Translations under genes and position numbers: made by a program
Source of the DNA: Pleurocapsales cyanobacterium LEGE 10410
GTDB lineage: Bacteria; Cyanobacteriota; Cyanobacteriia; Cyanobacteriales; Xenococcaceae
Direction: 5' to 3'
DNA length: 53,262 nucleotides
Assembly: GCA_015207195.1 (NCBI GenBank)
Contig: JADEXJ010000023.1
Location: 1 to 53,262, forward strand
Part shown: positions 37,670 to 45,104 of the stretch, one piece after another
Numbering within the stretch: position 1 is the stretch's first letter
Layout of the letters: the number at the start of each line of letters is the position of its first letter
Notes under the pieces: generated by a model
What the model saw: only the letters and a program-made list of their open reading frames with translations
Database searches by the model: none
Told to the model about the DNA's origin: nothing

Positions 37670-37773
37670 AGATATATCCCTACCCTTCAAGGGTTAGCCG
37701 AGCGTCTTTGGCTTTGGCAACCGCGTCAAGGATTTTTTACAGGATAAGCTTTGCGTCCGTGACAGGTCTCTAC
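37666..37773. repeat. Small intergenic element with terminal inverted repeats
   Basis: The 108-base stretch begins at the permease stop with gtagaga and ends with tctctac. Inside it ggttagcc and ggct...ggcaacc can pair. It may be a degenerate repeat or terminator. The first bases overlap the end of the permease gene. Evidence is weak. Confidence 0.3.
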
Positions 37774-37794
37774 GGTAATTAATAATTAAAAAAT

Positions 37795-38181
37795 ATGGAT
37801 CATCCGATAGAAAGGGTTCGCGTTTCTTCAACTGCTGAAGAGCAGCTAATAAAACTCAAGCGCAGTACCAAAATTAAACAATGGAATGTTCTTTGTCGTT
37901 GGGCTTTTTGTCGCTCTTTGACCGAACCTAGTGTTCCTTCTCCAGTGCCAATCAAAACCGACAGTAAAATAGAAATCGCCTGGAATGTTTTTGGCGGAGA
38001 AATTGCAGATATTTTAGCGATCGCCCTCAAACAAAGATGTCATCAGGATGGATTGGGAACAGACAAAGATACTTTAAAACAACAGTTTACCCTACACCTA
38101 CATCGCGGTATTGGCTATTTGGCTGGAGATAACCAGCTCGAACAGATTGAAGATTTAGTAGCCTTAGAGCTAGATGATTAA
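37795..38181 (+). CDS. dndE: DNA sulfur-modification protein DndE
   Basis: A 128-residue protein with the DndE blocks KLKRSTKIKQWNVLCRWAFC (21-40), EIAWNVFGGEIADI (59-72) and LKQRCHQDGLG followed by HLHRGIGYLAGD (101-112). DndE works with DndC and DndD to place phosphorothioate sulfur in DNA and, from structural work on relatives, binds nicked duplex DNA as a tetramer. Here it stands without dndB, dndC or dndD beside it. A methyltransferase of the phosphorothioation-associated family lies about 30 kb upstream. Its stop overlaps by three bases the stop of the convergent M48 gene. Confidence 0.9.
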   Translation: MDHPIERVRVSSTAEEQLIKLKRSTKIKQWNVLCRWAFCRSLTEPSVPSPVPIKTDSKIEIAWNVFGGEIADILAIALKQRCHQDGLGTDKDTLKQQFTLHLHRGIGYLAGDNQLEQIEDLVALELDD

Positions 38182-39992
38182 TCTTGTTCGTCCTCGATTA
38201 ATGCTTCAGATTCAGATTCAGATTCACGATCTGTTGGTTCTGTTGGTTCTGTTGGTGCTTCGTCGATGGCTCGTTGCTCTTGCTCGGATACCTCCTGCTG
38301 TTGTCTGTCTTTCTCCCCTGCACATATTTTAGCTTCCTCGATGTCGTATACTTCCTCAACGCACTTTTCGTACTCTTGCCATTTTGTGGTTACTAGTTTT
38401 TTTATTTCCTGATGTCGAGCGACTCCTTCATAGCCATAGCGGTCAAGCTTGCGCTCGACAATCAACTCTTCCATGTAGTTAATTCTCTGTTCGCTGTTGG
38501 GATGAGTAGATAACCACGCAGGTGGTTGTGAACGTTCTTCTTGTTGATGCTGTTCGTGAAGTTGAGCCATGAGATTGCGGACTCCATCGGCAGCATATCC
38601 CGCATTGACTAAAATTTTCGTACCGTATATATCAGCCTGTTTTTCCATGTCCCGACTGTAATCAAGCACGATGAGACTGCTTGCTGCATTACCAACATAA
38701 GGTATATAGCTAACTACGTTGGCGGTAAGATTACCTTTGGTGACTAGTTGAAAGCCATGGGATAAAGCTGCATGAGAAACTTCATGGGCTAATAATCCTG
38801 CCAATTCGGCTTCTGAATCGGTGTTCATAATTGCGCCAGCATGGACAAATATTTTTCCCCCAGGAAGGGCAAAGGCATTGAGGGTATCATCCATTATGAC
38901 GTAAAATTCATAGTCAAATTCGTCTCTGCCTGAAACGAGCGCAATTTTCTGACCGATTTGGTTGACGTACTGGGTAACTTTCTGGTTTTGCAGCAGGGGA
39001 ACTTGCTTTTTGATATGTCCGACGGAAGCTTCCCCCACCGCAGATTCTCCATTGAGTAATAGAGTAGTGGTTTGTAATGCTGAAAGTGGACCAAATAAAT
39101 TACCCGTCAGAGCAAAACCAGCTATCCCCGCGATCGCATTACCAATAGCATTCCAGGTAATGTTAGACCGTAAGTCACTTTGATATTCAGCTAAATATTC
39201 TTCCGCTAGGCGTTCAAATTCTTTTGCCTGGGGCGAATTAGGATTAAACAGGGCGAACTGACGCGCCGTAACCGAAGCATCGAGCCATTGTTCGGCAGCG
39301 ATATCTGCATTCATTTTGGCTTTGAGTATTTTGGGTTCATTGGGATAGAGATTGACTGCTCGCTCCAAAACTTCAGCCGACTTATCCTCTAGCTCGTATT
39401 TAAGAAGTGCTTCGGCGTAATGGATATGACCAGGGATAAATTCAGGCTCTCTGGTGGTTAATAGTTTCAAAGCAGTGAGAACTTTGGTTTCTAGCTGCTG
39501 TTCTTTGCCTTGCTGATAGTTACGCCAAAATACTTTGCCCCCAGGACTGAGTTGGGCGGGATCTTCAAAAACAGGGGTGGTCAGCTCATTTGCCCCAGCC
39601 TCTTGCTCGATCTCCCAAGTTTCTTTGGCTTCGCGATATAGTTTGACGGCAGCAACTTTGTCACCAGCTAGGTATAATCGATCTGCCTTAGCTAATTTTT
39701 CTAATCGAGCACGTTCTTCGGGAGTCGGTTCTACAACTCGATCTTCTTCTGATATATCTTCTGCTGATTCGGGTTCGGCTTCCTCTGATGGTGAATCTTC
39801 TTCAGCTGCTGGTTGGGCGTTTTCCGTCTTTGCTTCAGAGTCTGGGGTGGGTTCTAGTTCATTTTCTTCTGCTACATCTAGCTGGCTGGCGATCGCTCGA
39901 TCGCTACTATTTTTGCTCTCAGATGACTGGGCTAGGGTAGCGGTAGGGAGCAAAAGATTTACAATGATCAAGCACAAGTTCAAAAATTTCAT
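38178..39992 (-). CDS. Exported M48-family metalloprotease with TPRs
   Basis: About 604 residues: signal peptide (MKFLNLCLIIVNLLLP), an acidic low-complexity region (about 25-100), TPR-like repeats (about 105-290) and an M48 (BepA/YfgC-like) domain (about 300-510). The zinc site is AHEVSH in LLAHEVSHAAL, with the third ligand in the later MEKQADIYGTKIL segment. The C-terminal tail is acidic with simple-sequence repeats (TEPTEPTD, ESESESE). Relatives act in outer-membrane protein quality control. The start at ATG 39992 begins the signal peptide; an extension to 40040 is unlikely. It ends tail-to-tail with dndE. Confidence 0.9.
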   Translation of the reverse strand: MKFLNLCLIIVNLLLPTATLAQSSESKNSSDRAIASQLDVAEENELEPTPDSEAKTENAQPAAEEDSPSEEAEPESAEDISEEDRVVEPTPEERARLEKLAKADRLYLAGDKVAAVKLYREAKETWEIEQEAGANELTTPVFEDPAQLSPGGKVFWRNYQQGKEQQLETKVLTALKLLTTREPEFIPGHIHYAEALLKYELEDKSAEVLERAVNLYPNEPKILKAKMNADIAAEQWLDASVTARQFALFNPNSPQAKEFERLAEEYLAEYQSDLRSNITWNAIGNAIAGIAGFALTGNLFGPLSALQTTTLLLNGESAVGEASVGHIKKQVPLLQNQKVTQYVNQIGQKIALVSGRDEFDYEFYVIMDDTLNAFALPGGKIFVHAGAIMNTDSEAELAGLLAHEVSHAALSHGFQLVTKGNLTANVVSYIPYVGNAASSLIVLDYSRDMEKQADIYGTKILVNAGYAADGVRNLMAQLHEQHQQEERSQPPAWLSTHPNSEQRINYMEELIVERKLDRYGYEGVARHQEIKKLVTTKWQEYEKCVEEVYDIEEAKICAGEKDRQQQEVSEQEQRAIDEAPTEPTEPTDRESESESEALIEDEQD

Positions 39993-40040
39993 AAAAATAC
40001 CCTGTAGTTTTATAAAACGGAAGATGTTTCCCACCAACAA

Positions 40041-40314
40041 GAACTACCTAGAAGGCAAAAATAAAAATAAATGTTAATTTTAAGTTTGCGCTCAAGACTG
40101 GGAACTATGGCGATCGCCATTTACCAAATAACTATATATTTTGAATATATCGCGAACTAATGTAGCTTTTTATAATACCTTAGCAGTTAAAAATGGAAAA
40201 ATGCGGTGCTAGCCGATTAAACAAATAATCACAAAATATTAATTATTGCTTTCTATTGTACGCTCGGTACACTCTAGACTAGAAAATATTTACTAATAGC
40301 AAAAGGTAAAACCA
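40041..40314. promoter_or_regulatory. Promoter region between M48 and the 58-residue gene
   Basis: About 320 bases from the M48 start (39992) to 40315, AT-rich with one HIP1 site. A short symmetric sequence gtacgctcggtac lies at 40258-40270, about 45 bases before the downstream start codon. It has seven central bases and so does not fit the usual NtcA spacing of eight. I see no gene. Confidence 0.3.
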
Positions 40315-40491
40315 ATGACTACTCACTTTATTACTGCCGAAATCGACCTTCAAGAAACCCCAGTTCAACTCCAGCAAGAAATTGAAGCAAAACTCGAACA
40401 GGAAGGGGAGCCTTTGCGCTGGGCGGTTACTCAGGTGGACAAAGAACAACAAACGGCAACAGTAGAAGCCATCGTGACTAAAGAAAACTAA
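40315..40491 (+). CDS. Small conserved protein of 58 residues
   Basis: The frame reads MTTHFITAEIDLQETPVQLQ and ends TVEAIVTKEN. It has a good purine-rich leader (aaaggtaaa), coding-like composition, and is followed after 21 bases by the DUF3326 gene, so the two are probably an operon. The predicted fold alternates helix and strand. I know of small cyanobacterial proteins of this type but not their function. Confidence 0.65.
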   Translation: MTTHFITAEIDLQETPVQLQQEIEAKLEQEGEPLRWAVTQVDKEQQTATVEAIVTKEN

Positions 40492-40512
40492 AAGTGAGTT
40501 TTAGACAATATC

Positions 40513-41559
40513 ATGTCTCTGTCAGACTTGACTGTAGTTTTAATTGTACCGACGGGAATAGGTGCAGCTATCGGTGGTTATGCGGGGGATGCTCTGCCTG
40601 TAGCCAAAGCGATCGCCTCGATTAGCGATCGCCTAATTACCCATCCTAATGTTCTTAATGGCGCACAGCTTTACTGGCCGTTAGAAAATACCTACTATGT
40701 CGAAGGTTATGGTCTAGATCGTTTTGCCCCTAATCAGTGCGGATTGCGTCCCGTTCGACAAAACAAGGTTGGTTTACTGCTAGATCGAGGAATTGAGCCT
40801 GAATTGCGTCTACGGCATATCCAAGCAGCAGATGCGGTAAGAGCTACTTTAGGATTAAATTTAACCGATTATGCGATTACAGATGCCCCTTTAGAGGTAG
40901 AGTTGCGGACGACTGATTCTGGAGCAAGTTGGGGAACAATTGGTAATCCTGGAAGCTTGCTACGAGCAGCAGAGGCTTTAATTGATCGGGGTGGGGCAGA
41001 GGCGATCGCTGTAGTGGCTCGTTTTCCTGACGACGACGACAGTATAGAATTACAAAACTACCGTCACGGCTCTGGAGTAGATCATTTAGCAGGAGCAGAG
41101 GCAGTTATTTCTCATCTAATCGTGCGCAACTTTCAGATACCCGCTGCTCACGCCCCAGCCTTACAACCGTTAGCTGCCGATCCTCAGGTATCTCCTCGTG
41201 CTGCTGCTGAAGAACTGGGCTATACTTTTTTACCCTGTGTCTTGGTTGGGCTTAGTCGCGCACCGCAGTTGGTTACCAATCGTTGCCCAGGCGATATTTG
41301 GTCTGAGTCGGTGGATGTGGCGATCGTTCCCTATAGTGCCTGTGGTGGCAGTGCTACCCTAAGCTTTAGCAGTTCTAAGACGCAAATTATTGCCGTAACC
41401 AACAACTTGACACAGATCCAGGTTCCTCCCGAACCTTTGGGTATGAAAGTAACCAAAGTAAATTCTTATTTAGAAGCTTTAGGTGTCTTGACTACTCTCA
41501 AGGCTGGTATTGATTTTCGAGCCTTGAATCCTTCTCTATCTTCTCTTCGTTGCTTATAA
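40513..41559 (+). CDS. DUF3326-family protein
   Basis: A 348-residue protein with the DUF3326 features: an N-terminal PTGIGAAIGGYAGDALP near residue 13, NVLNGAQLYWP, and the middle AITDAPLEVELRTTDSGASWGTIGNP. Near residue 210 NYRHGSGVDHLAGAEAVISH shows conserved His and Asp. It has no membrane helix. The family is widespread in cyanobacteria and plants and its function is not established. It overlaps the frame of the next gene, so a shared transcript with the 58-residue gene and CPBP protease is likely. Confidence 0.88.
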   Translation: MSLSDLTVVLIVPTGIGAAIGGYAGDALPVAKAIASISDRLITHPNVLNGAQLYWPLENTYYVEGYGLDRFAPNQCGLRPVRQNKVGLLLDRGIEPELRLRHIQAADAVRATLGLNLTDYAITDAPLEVELRTTDSGASWGTIGNPGSLLRAAEALIDRGGAEAIAVVARFPDDDDSIELQNYRHGSGVDHLAGAEAVISHLIVRNFQIPAAHAPALQPLAADPQVSPRAAAEELGYTFLPCVLVGLSRAPQLVTNRCPGDIWSESVDVAIVPYSACGGSATLSFSSSKTQIIAVTNNLTQIQVPPEPLGMKVTKVNSYLEALGVLTTLKAGIDFRALNPSLSSLRCL

Positions 41560-41564
41560 AACTA

Positions 41565-42170
41565 GTGGCAAATTCTAACAATCCGCAAATCGAACCTCTC
41601 AGCCGTACCCAGATCTTAGTGTTCATGGGTATTACTGCTATTGTCTTGCTAGCGATCGCCAAAATTTGGCAAAGACTGGGAGCAATTCAACTACTACCAA
41701 TCCAGTTTAGTACTCAAGCTCTCTTGTGGAGTCTGGGACTAACATTAGGTATTACTATTGCCAGTAGTATCATCTATCGTCTGTGGCCAGCATATCGTCG
41801 TAGTGCCGATGTTTATTTAGAGTTAGTAGTCAAGCCTTTGATGTGGACGGATTTGATTTGGCTAGGGCTACTACCAGGCTTGAGCGAGGAACTGCTGTTT
41901 CGAGGCGTAATGCTTCCTGCTTTGGGCTTAAATTTAACTGCGGTATTGCTCTCTAGCCTGCTATTTGGGGTGTTGCACCTGAGCGGTAATAGTCAATGGC
42001 CCTATGTAGTTTGGGCAGCGGTCATTGGTTTTGCTTTGGGATACTGCGCCCTAATTACAGGTAATTTAGTCGTTCCTGTTGTGGCTCACATTATTACCAA
42101 TTTGATTTCCAGCTTTCTTTGGAAAATTAACCATAGGCAGCAAGAAGCAACTTCTAATTTTGACGAATAG
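41565..42170 (+). CDS. CPBP-family intramembrane protease
   Basis: About 201 residues with six predicted membrane helices and the CAAX-protease (CPBP, Abi) motifs SEELLFRG (Glu-Glu and Arg), GVLHLSG (His) and VVAHIITN (His/Asn). These residues form the membrane metal or glutamate protease site. The start is uncertain. The frame extends to a TTG at 41550, overlapping DUF3326 by ten bases, and a GTG at 41565 just after the upstream stop is my choice. Function in cyanobacteria is unknown; relatives process prenylated or small peptide substrates. Confidence 0.88.
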   Translation: MANSNNPQIEPLSRTQILVFMGITAIVLLAIAKIWQRLGAIQLLPIQFSTQALLWSLGLTLGITIASSIIYRLWPAYRRSADVYLELVVKPLMWTDLIWLGLLPGLSEELLFRGVMLPALGLNLTAVLLSSLLFGVLHLSGNSQWPYVVWAAVIGFALGYCALITGNLVVPVVAHIITNLISSFLWKINHRQQEATSNFDE

Positions 42171-42184
42171 CGATCGCGACACGG

Positions 42185-42820
42185 CTATCTAACTGTTCCA
42201 GCACGACAGTCCCTAAGCCACAGTTGAACTCCTCGACCGAGGATCCCATTGGTAGTTTCTCTTGGAGGTGTCGGGGGTTTATTATCCGCAGAATTGCCAA
42301 AGCGAGAAAACATCATCACCATGCGCCAACCACTATCAGTTTGGGTCAAGAATAACCAATGATAAGTGGGAATCTTGACGATTTTATTATTGATGTACTG
42401 TCTTTCTAAAACGGTAAAAAAAACTTGTTCGGGGTCGCGTTCGTCTATGGGATTGTACTGGATGCGAGGCAGCTCTAAAGGCTCATATTCGGCTTTACTT
42501 GCGATGATAATATAGTTTTTAATTCCTGCTGAGCGGTTGAGGTCTTGAGTTCTTTGAATTACGCGATTGCTGTAGGCAGGCAGATCTTTTAGTAATAAAG
42601 GTATTAACTTTTTAAGGTTATCGGGACAGGTAAACTCATCTTTGGTAACTGCTTTGTTGCCATGGGAAATTTCTGTATAGGTTGCAGATGATGGGAGTGG
42701 TAATCTCTGAATGTTTTGAGTTTTCTCTTCAGCTATAGATCTTGGGGGAATTAACAAAAGAGTCGTTAAGATGCTCGAACACCAAATCCGTACCAGACCA
42801 AATCTGTTGCCCGCATACAT
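42185..42820 (-). CDS. Exported conserved hypothetical protein
   Basis: About 211 residues starting MYAGNRFGLVRIWCSSILTT, an atypical signal or membrane-anchor region, followed by a soluble domain with FTCPDNLKKLIPLLLKDLPAYSNRVIQR and ending with GILGRGVQLWLRDCRAG. Two Cys in the mature part could pair. I prefer the ATG at 42820; a start at 42859 would add 13 hydrophobic residues. I recall similar cyanobacterial proteins but not a function. It follows tyrS by 16 bases (or 55 with the shorter start), so both may be read together. Confidence 0.6.
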   Translation of the reverse strand: MYAGNRFGLVRIWCSSILTTLLLIPPRSIAEEKTQNIQRLPLPSSATYTEISHGNKAVTKDEFTCPDNLKKLIPLLLKDLPAYSNRVIQRTQDLNRSAGIKNYIIIASKAEYEPLELPRIQYNPIDERDPEQVFFTVLERQYINNKIVKIPTYHWLFLTQTDSGWRMVMMFSRFGNSADNKPPTPPRETTNGILGRGVQLWLRDCRAGTVR

Positions 42821-42875
42821 TAATTTAACTAGAGTGACCGTAGCTTGAATTAACTGCAAATTTTTTATTTTTAAC

Positions 42876-44099
42876 CTAAGAAACCAGGCGAATAAACTTT
42901 TTCTTACCTACTTGTAGCACTTTTCCCGCCAAATCATCAGGAGAGTCAAAGGTTAAGTTAACGTCTTTTAGGCGATCGCCTTCTAAACGAACCGCACCAC
43001 CCTGGATTTGCCTTCTACCTTCACCACTACTCTTACACAAACCACTCGCTCCCAAAATATAAAATAGCTTGGCAGGAAACTGTACCTGAGATAGCGAATA
43101 CTCTGCGATGTCACCTCCTGCGGTGTTGCCTTGCAGTACGATCTGTTCGGCGGTTTGCTGTGCCTGTAATGCTGCCTCGCGTCCGTGAAACTGAGATGCG
43201 ATCTCGATTGCTAACTGTTTTTGCGCTTCACGAGGATTTTCGGGTAGCTGGGTCAAATCGACATCGGTTAACAGCTCAAAGTAGTCATGGAGTAAGTTAT
43301 CTGGAGTTTTTTCCAGTTTAGAGTACATCGATAAGGCATCTTCCTGTAGTCCCACGTAATTGCCTAAAGACTTAGACATCTTTTGCGCCCCATCCGTACC
43401 TAACAGAATTGGCAACAATAGACCAAACTGCGGGATTTTATCAAAGTGCCGTTGCAAATCTCGTCCCACGGCAATATTAAACTTTTGATCCGTTCCTCCC
43501 AACTCCACATCTGCTGCTACGGCTACGGAGTCGTAACCTTGCATCAAAGGATATAAAAACTCGTGGAGGAAGATCGGTTTTTCTTGACCATAGCGTTCGG
43601 CAAAACCTTCTTTAGCCAGCATCTGTCCTACGGTCATTGTAGCCAGGAGTTCCTGAATTTGCGCCAGGTCTAACTTACTCAACCATTCAGAGTTGTAGCG
43701 GATTTCCAAACGTCCTGGGGTATCAAAATCCAAAATAGGTCGTAGCTGATCTAGGTAGCTCTGAGCATTAGCTTCTACCTGTTCTGGGGTTAGCTGGCGA
43801 CGTACCTCAGATTTTCCCGTAGGGTCGCCAATTTGAGCGGTAAAATCGCCAATGATTACCACTGCGGTATGTCCCGCATCCTGAAAAGCCCGTAATTTGC
43901 GGAAGGGAATGCTGTGACCCAAATGAATATCCGCGCCTGTCGGGTCGATTCCCAGTTTAACTCGCAAAGGGCGATCGCTTTGGGCAAGGCGTTGGCTTAA
44001 ATTCTCGTCCCGATCGTCGGAGTCTGGGCGATCTGGAAAGATTTCGCTCGTGCCTCGATGTAGCCAATCTAAATTATTACTGGAATCGGAAGAAGACAT
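42876..44099 (-). CDS. tyrS: Tyrosyl-tRNA synthetase
   Basis: A 407-residue class I synthetase that charges tRNA-Tyr. It has the HIGH-like HLGHS (59-63), the tyrosine/tRNA segment with [20 protein letters not shown] (183-202) and KMSKS (240-244). The C-terminal S4 RNA-binding domain is at about 345-407 ([11 protein letters not shown]). The length and HLGH form are usual for the TyrZ-like type found in cyanobacteria. Confidence 0.97.
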   Translation of the reverse strand: MSSSDSSNNLDWLHRGTSEIFPDRPDSDDRDENLSQRLAQSDRPLRVKLGIDPTGADIHLGHSIPFRKLRAFQDAGHTAVVIIGDFTAQIGDPTGKSEVRRQLTPEQVEANAQSYLDQLRPILDFDTPGRLEIRYNSEWLSKLDLAQIQELLATMTVGQMLAKEGFAERYGQEKPIFLHEFLYPLMQGYDSVAVAADVELGGTDQKFNIAVGRDLQRHFDKIPQFGLLLPILLGTDGAQKMSKSLGNYVGLQEDALSMYSKLEKTPDNLLHDYFELLTDVDLTQLPENPREAQKQLAIEIASQFHGREAALQAQQTAEQIVLQGNTAGGDIAEYSLSQVQFPAKLFYILGASGLCKSSGEGRRQIQGGAVRLEGDRLKDVNLTFDSPDDLAGKVLQVGKKKFIRLVS

Positions 44100-44420
44100 G
44101 ACCTAATTATCCGTCGAACACTTAACTTTAGTCAGATTACCAAAGTATCAGACTATCTGCGCTAAATCTAGAAGTTTGTTTTTGGTTGATTATTGTCCTA
44201 CCCTAAAGCGATTGTCTTGAATGTCAAGGATTAATTAGCGCGTCATTGCCAATTGCGATCGAAGTCCCTTACCCTAACAACATTAAATAAACTTGATTTA
44301 AGATTAAATCCGCATCTTCTTCAGATTCAGATCTTTTGATTGTGACAGCGCAATAGTGAAATTAGTTCGCGCCTTCTAGTTCAACATTCAAGTAATCCAC
44401 ACGAACAATTAGTATCAATT
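44100..44420. other. Intergenic region upstream of tyrS and DUF2227
   Basis: A 321-base gap between divergent genes. It is AT-rich and contains no start that opens a plausible frame, no clear hairpin and no tRNA. I see only unremarkable promoter-type DNA. A T-box is not evident. Confidence 0.5.
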
Positions 44421-44957
44421 ATGCCTTCTGGAATTACACACGATCGCATTACTCTTTGGATTCTTCCTTGGGTGGCTGGGGTTACCTATGGTCTGACTCG
44501 TAACGGAGAGTATACTCTAATTCTCTCTGGAGGCTTCTTGTTTAGCGCGATGATGTTTGGTCCCGATCTAGACATCAACTCCATACAATATAAACGCTGG
44601 GGGGTTCTGCGGGGAATTTGGCTACCCTACCGTAGGTTGTTGTCACATCGTTCTCTATTATCCCACGGTCCGATTATCGGTACTTGTGTGCGACTGCTAT
44701 ATTTGTTTTTAATTATCGCTATAGTTAGTATTTTTCTGGTAGCGATCGCTCAGTTGATTTTTGGCTTTCCCTGGAATTGGCGGAATTTTGCACGGGAACA
44801 ACTATATTCAGTTACGAAGAAACATCCCCAGGAAACTATTGCTCTTGTTTCGGGTTTAGAACTAGGTGCAATGAGCCATATTATCAGCGACTGGCTGAGT
44901 TCTAACTATAAACAACGCCTCAAAAAGAAACAACAGAAAACCAAAGTCAAACGGTAA
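44421..44957 (+). CDS. DUF2227-family membrane protein, putative metal-binding
   Basis: A 178-residue protein with three to four membrane segments. Conserved family pieces are MPSGITHDRITLW (His-Asp), FGPDLDINS, RRLLSHRSLLSHGPIIGT and GAMSHIISDWLSS. The His/Asp residues in these motifs sit in place to bind metal, as in YdjM/LexA-regulated hydrolase-like membrane proteins. Role unknown. A basic C-terminal tail follows the last helix. Confidence 0.85.
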   Translation: MPSGITHDRITLWILPWVAGVTYGLTRNGEYTLILSGGFLFSAMMFGPDLDINSIQYKRWGVLRGIWLPYRRLLSHRSLLSHGPIIGTCVRLLYLFLIIAIVSIFLVAIAQLIFGFPWNWRNFAREQLYSVTKKHPQETIALVSGLELGAMSHIISDWLSSNYKQRLKKKQQKTKVKR

Positions 44958-44961
44958 GCTA

Positions 44962-44990
44962 TTCCCAACTCCCAACTCCGAACTCTCCCC
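44962..44990. repeat. Heptameric tandem repeat downstream of DUF2227
   Basis: The units tcccaac, tcccaac and tccgaac are followed by a decayed copy. This is another STRR of the same length class as those at 17623 and 35668. Confidence 0.7.
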
Positions 44991-45104
44991 TAGAAGATGT
45001 ACCAGTGATGTTTAAAGATAAGATAAATCCTGGTGTTTTTTACTGAGGTCGATCGCCTGTAATCTATGCCAGACTCGAACTAAAAGTTTTAAAAAGTTGC
45101 TTAT

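Noticed and set aside
40258-40270. Symmetric gtac-N5-gtac sequence as a possible NtcA or LexA operator
   Set aside because: The spacing of GTA and TAC is seven bases, not eight, and no LexA box match is seen. It is listed only as part of the promoter region.
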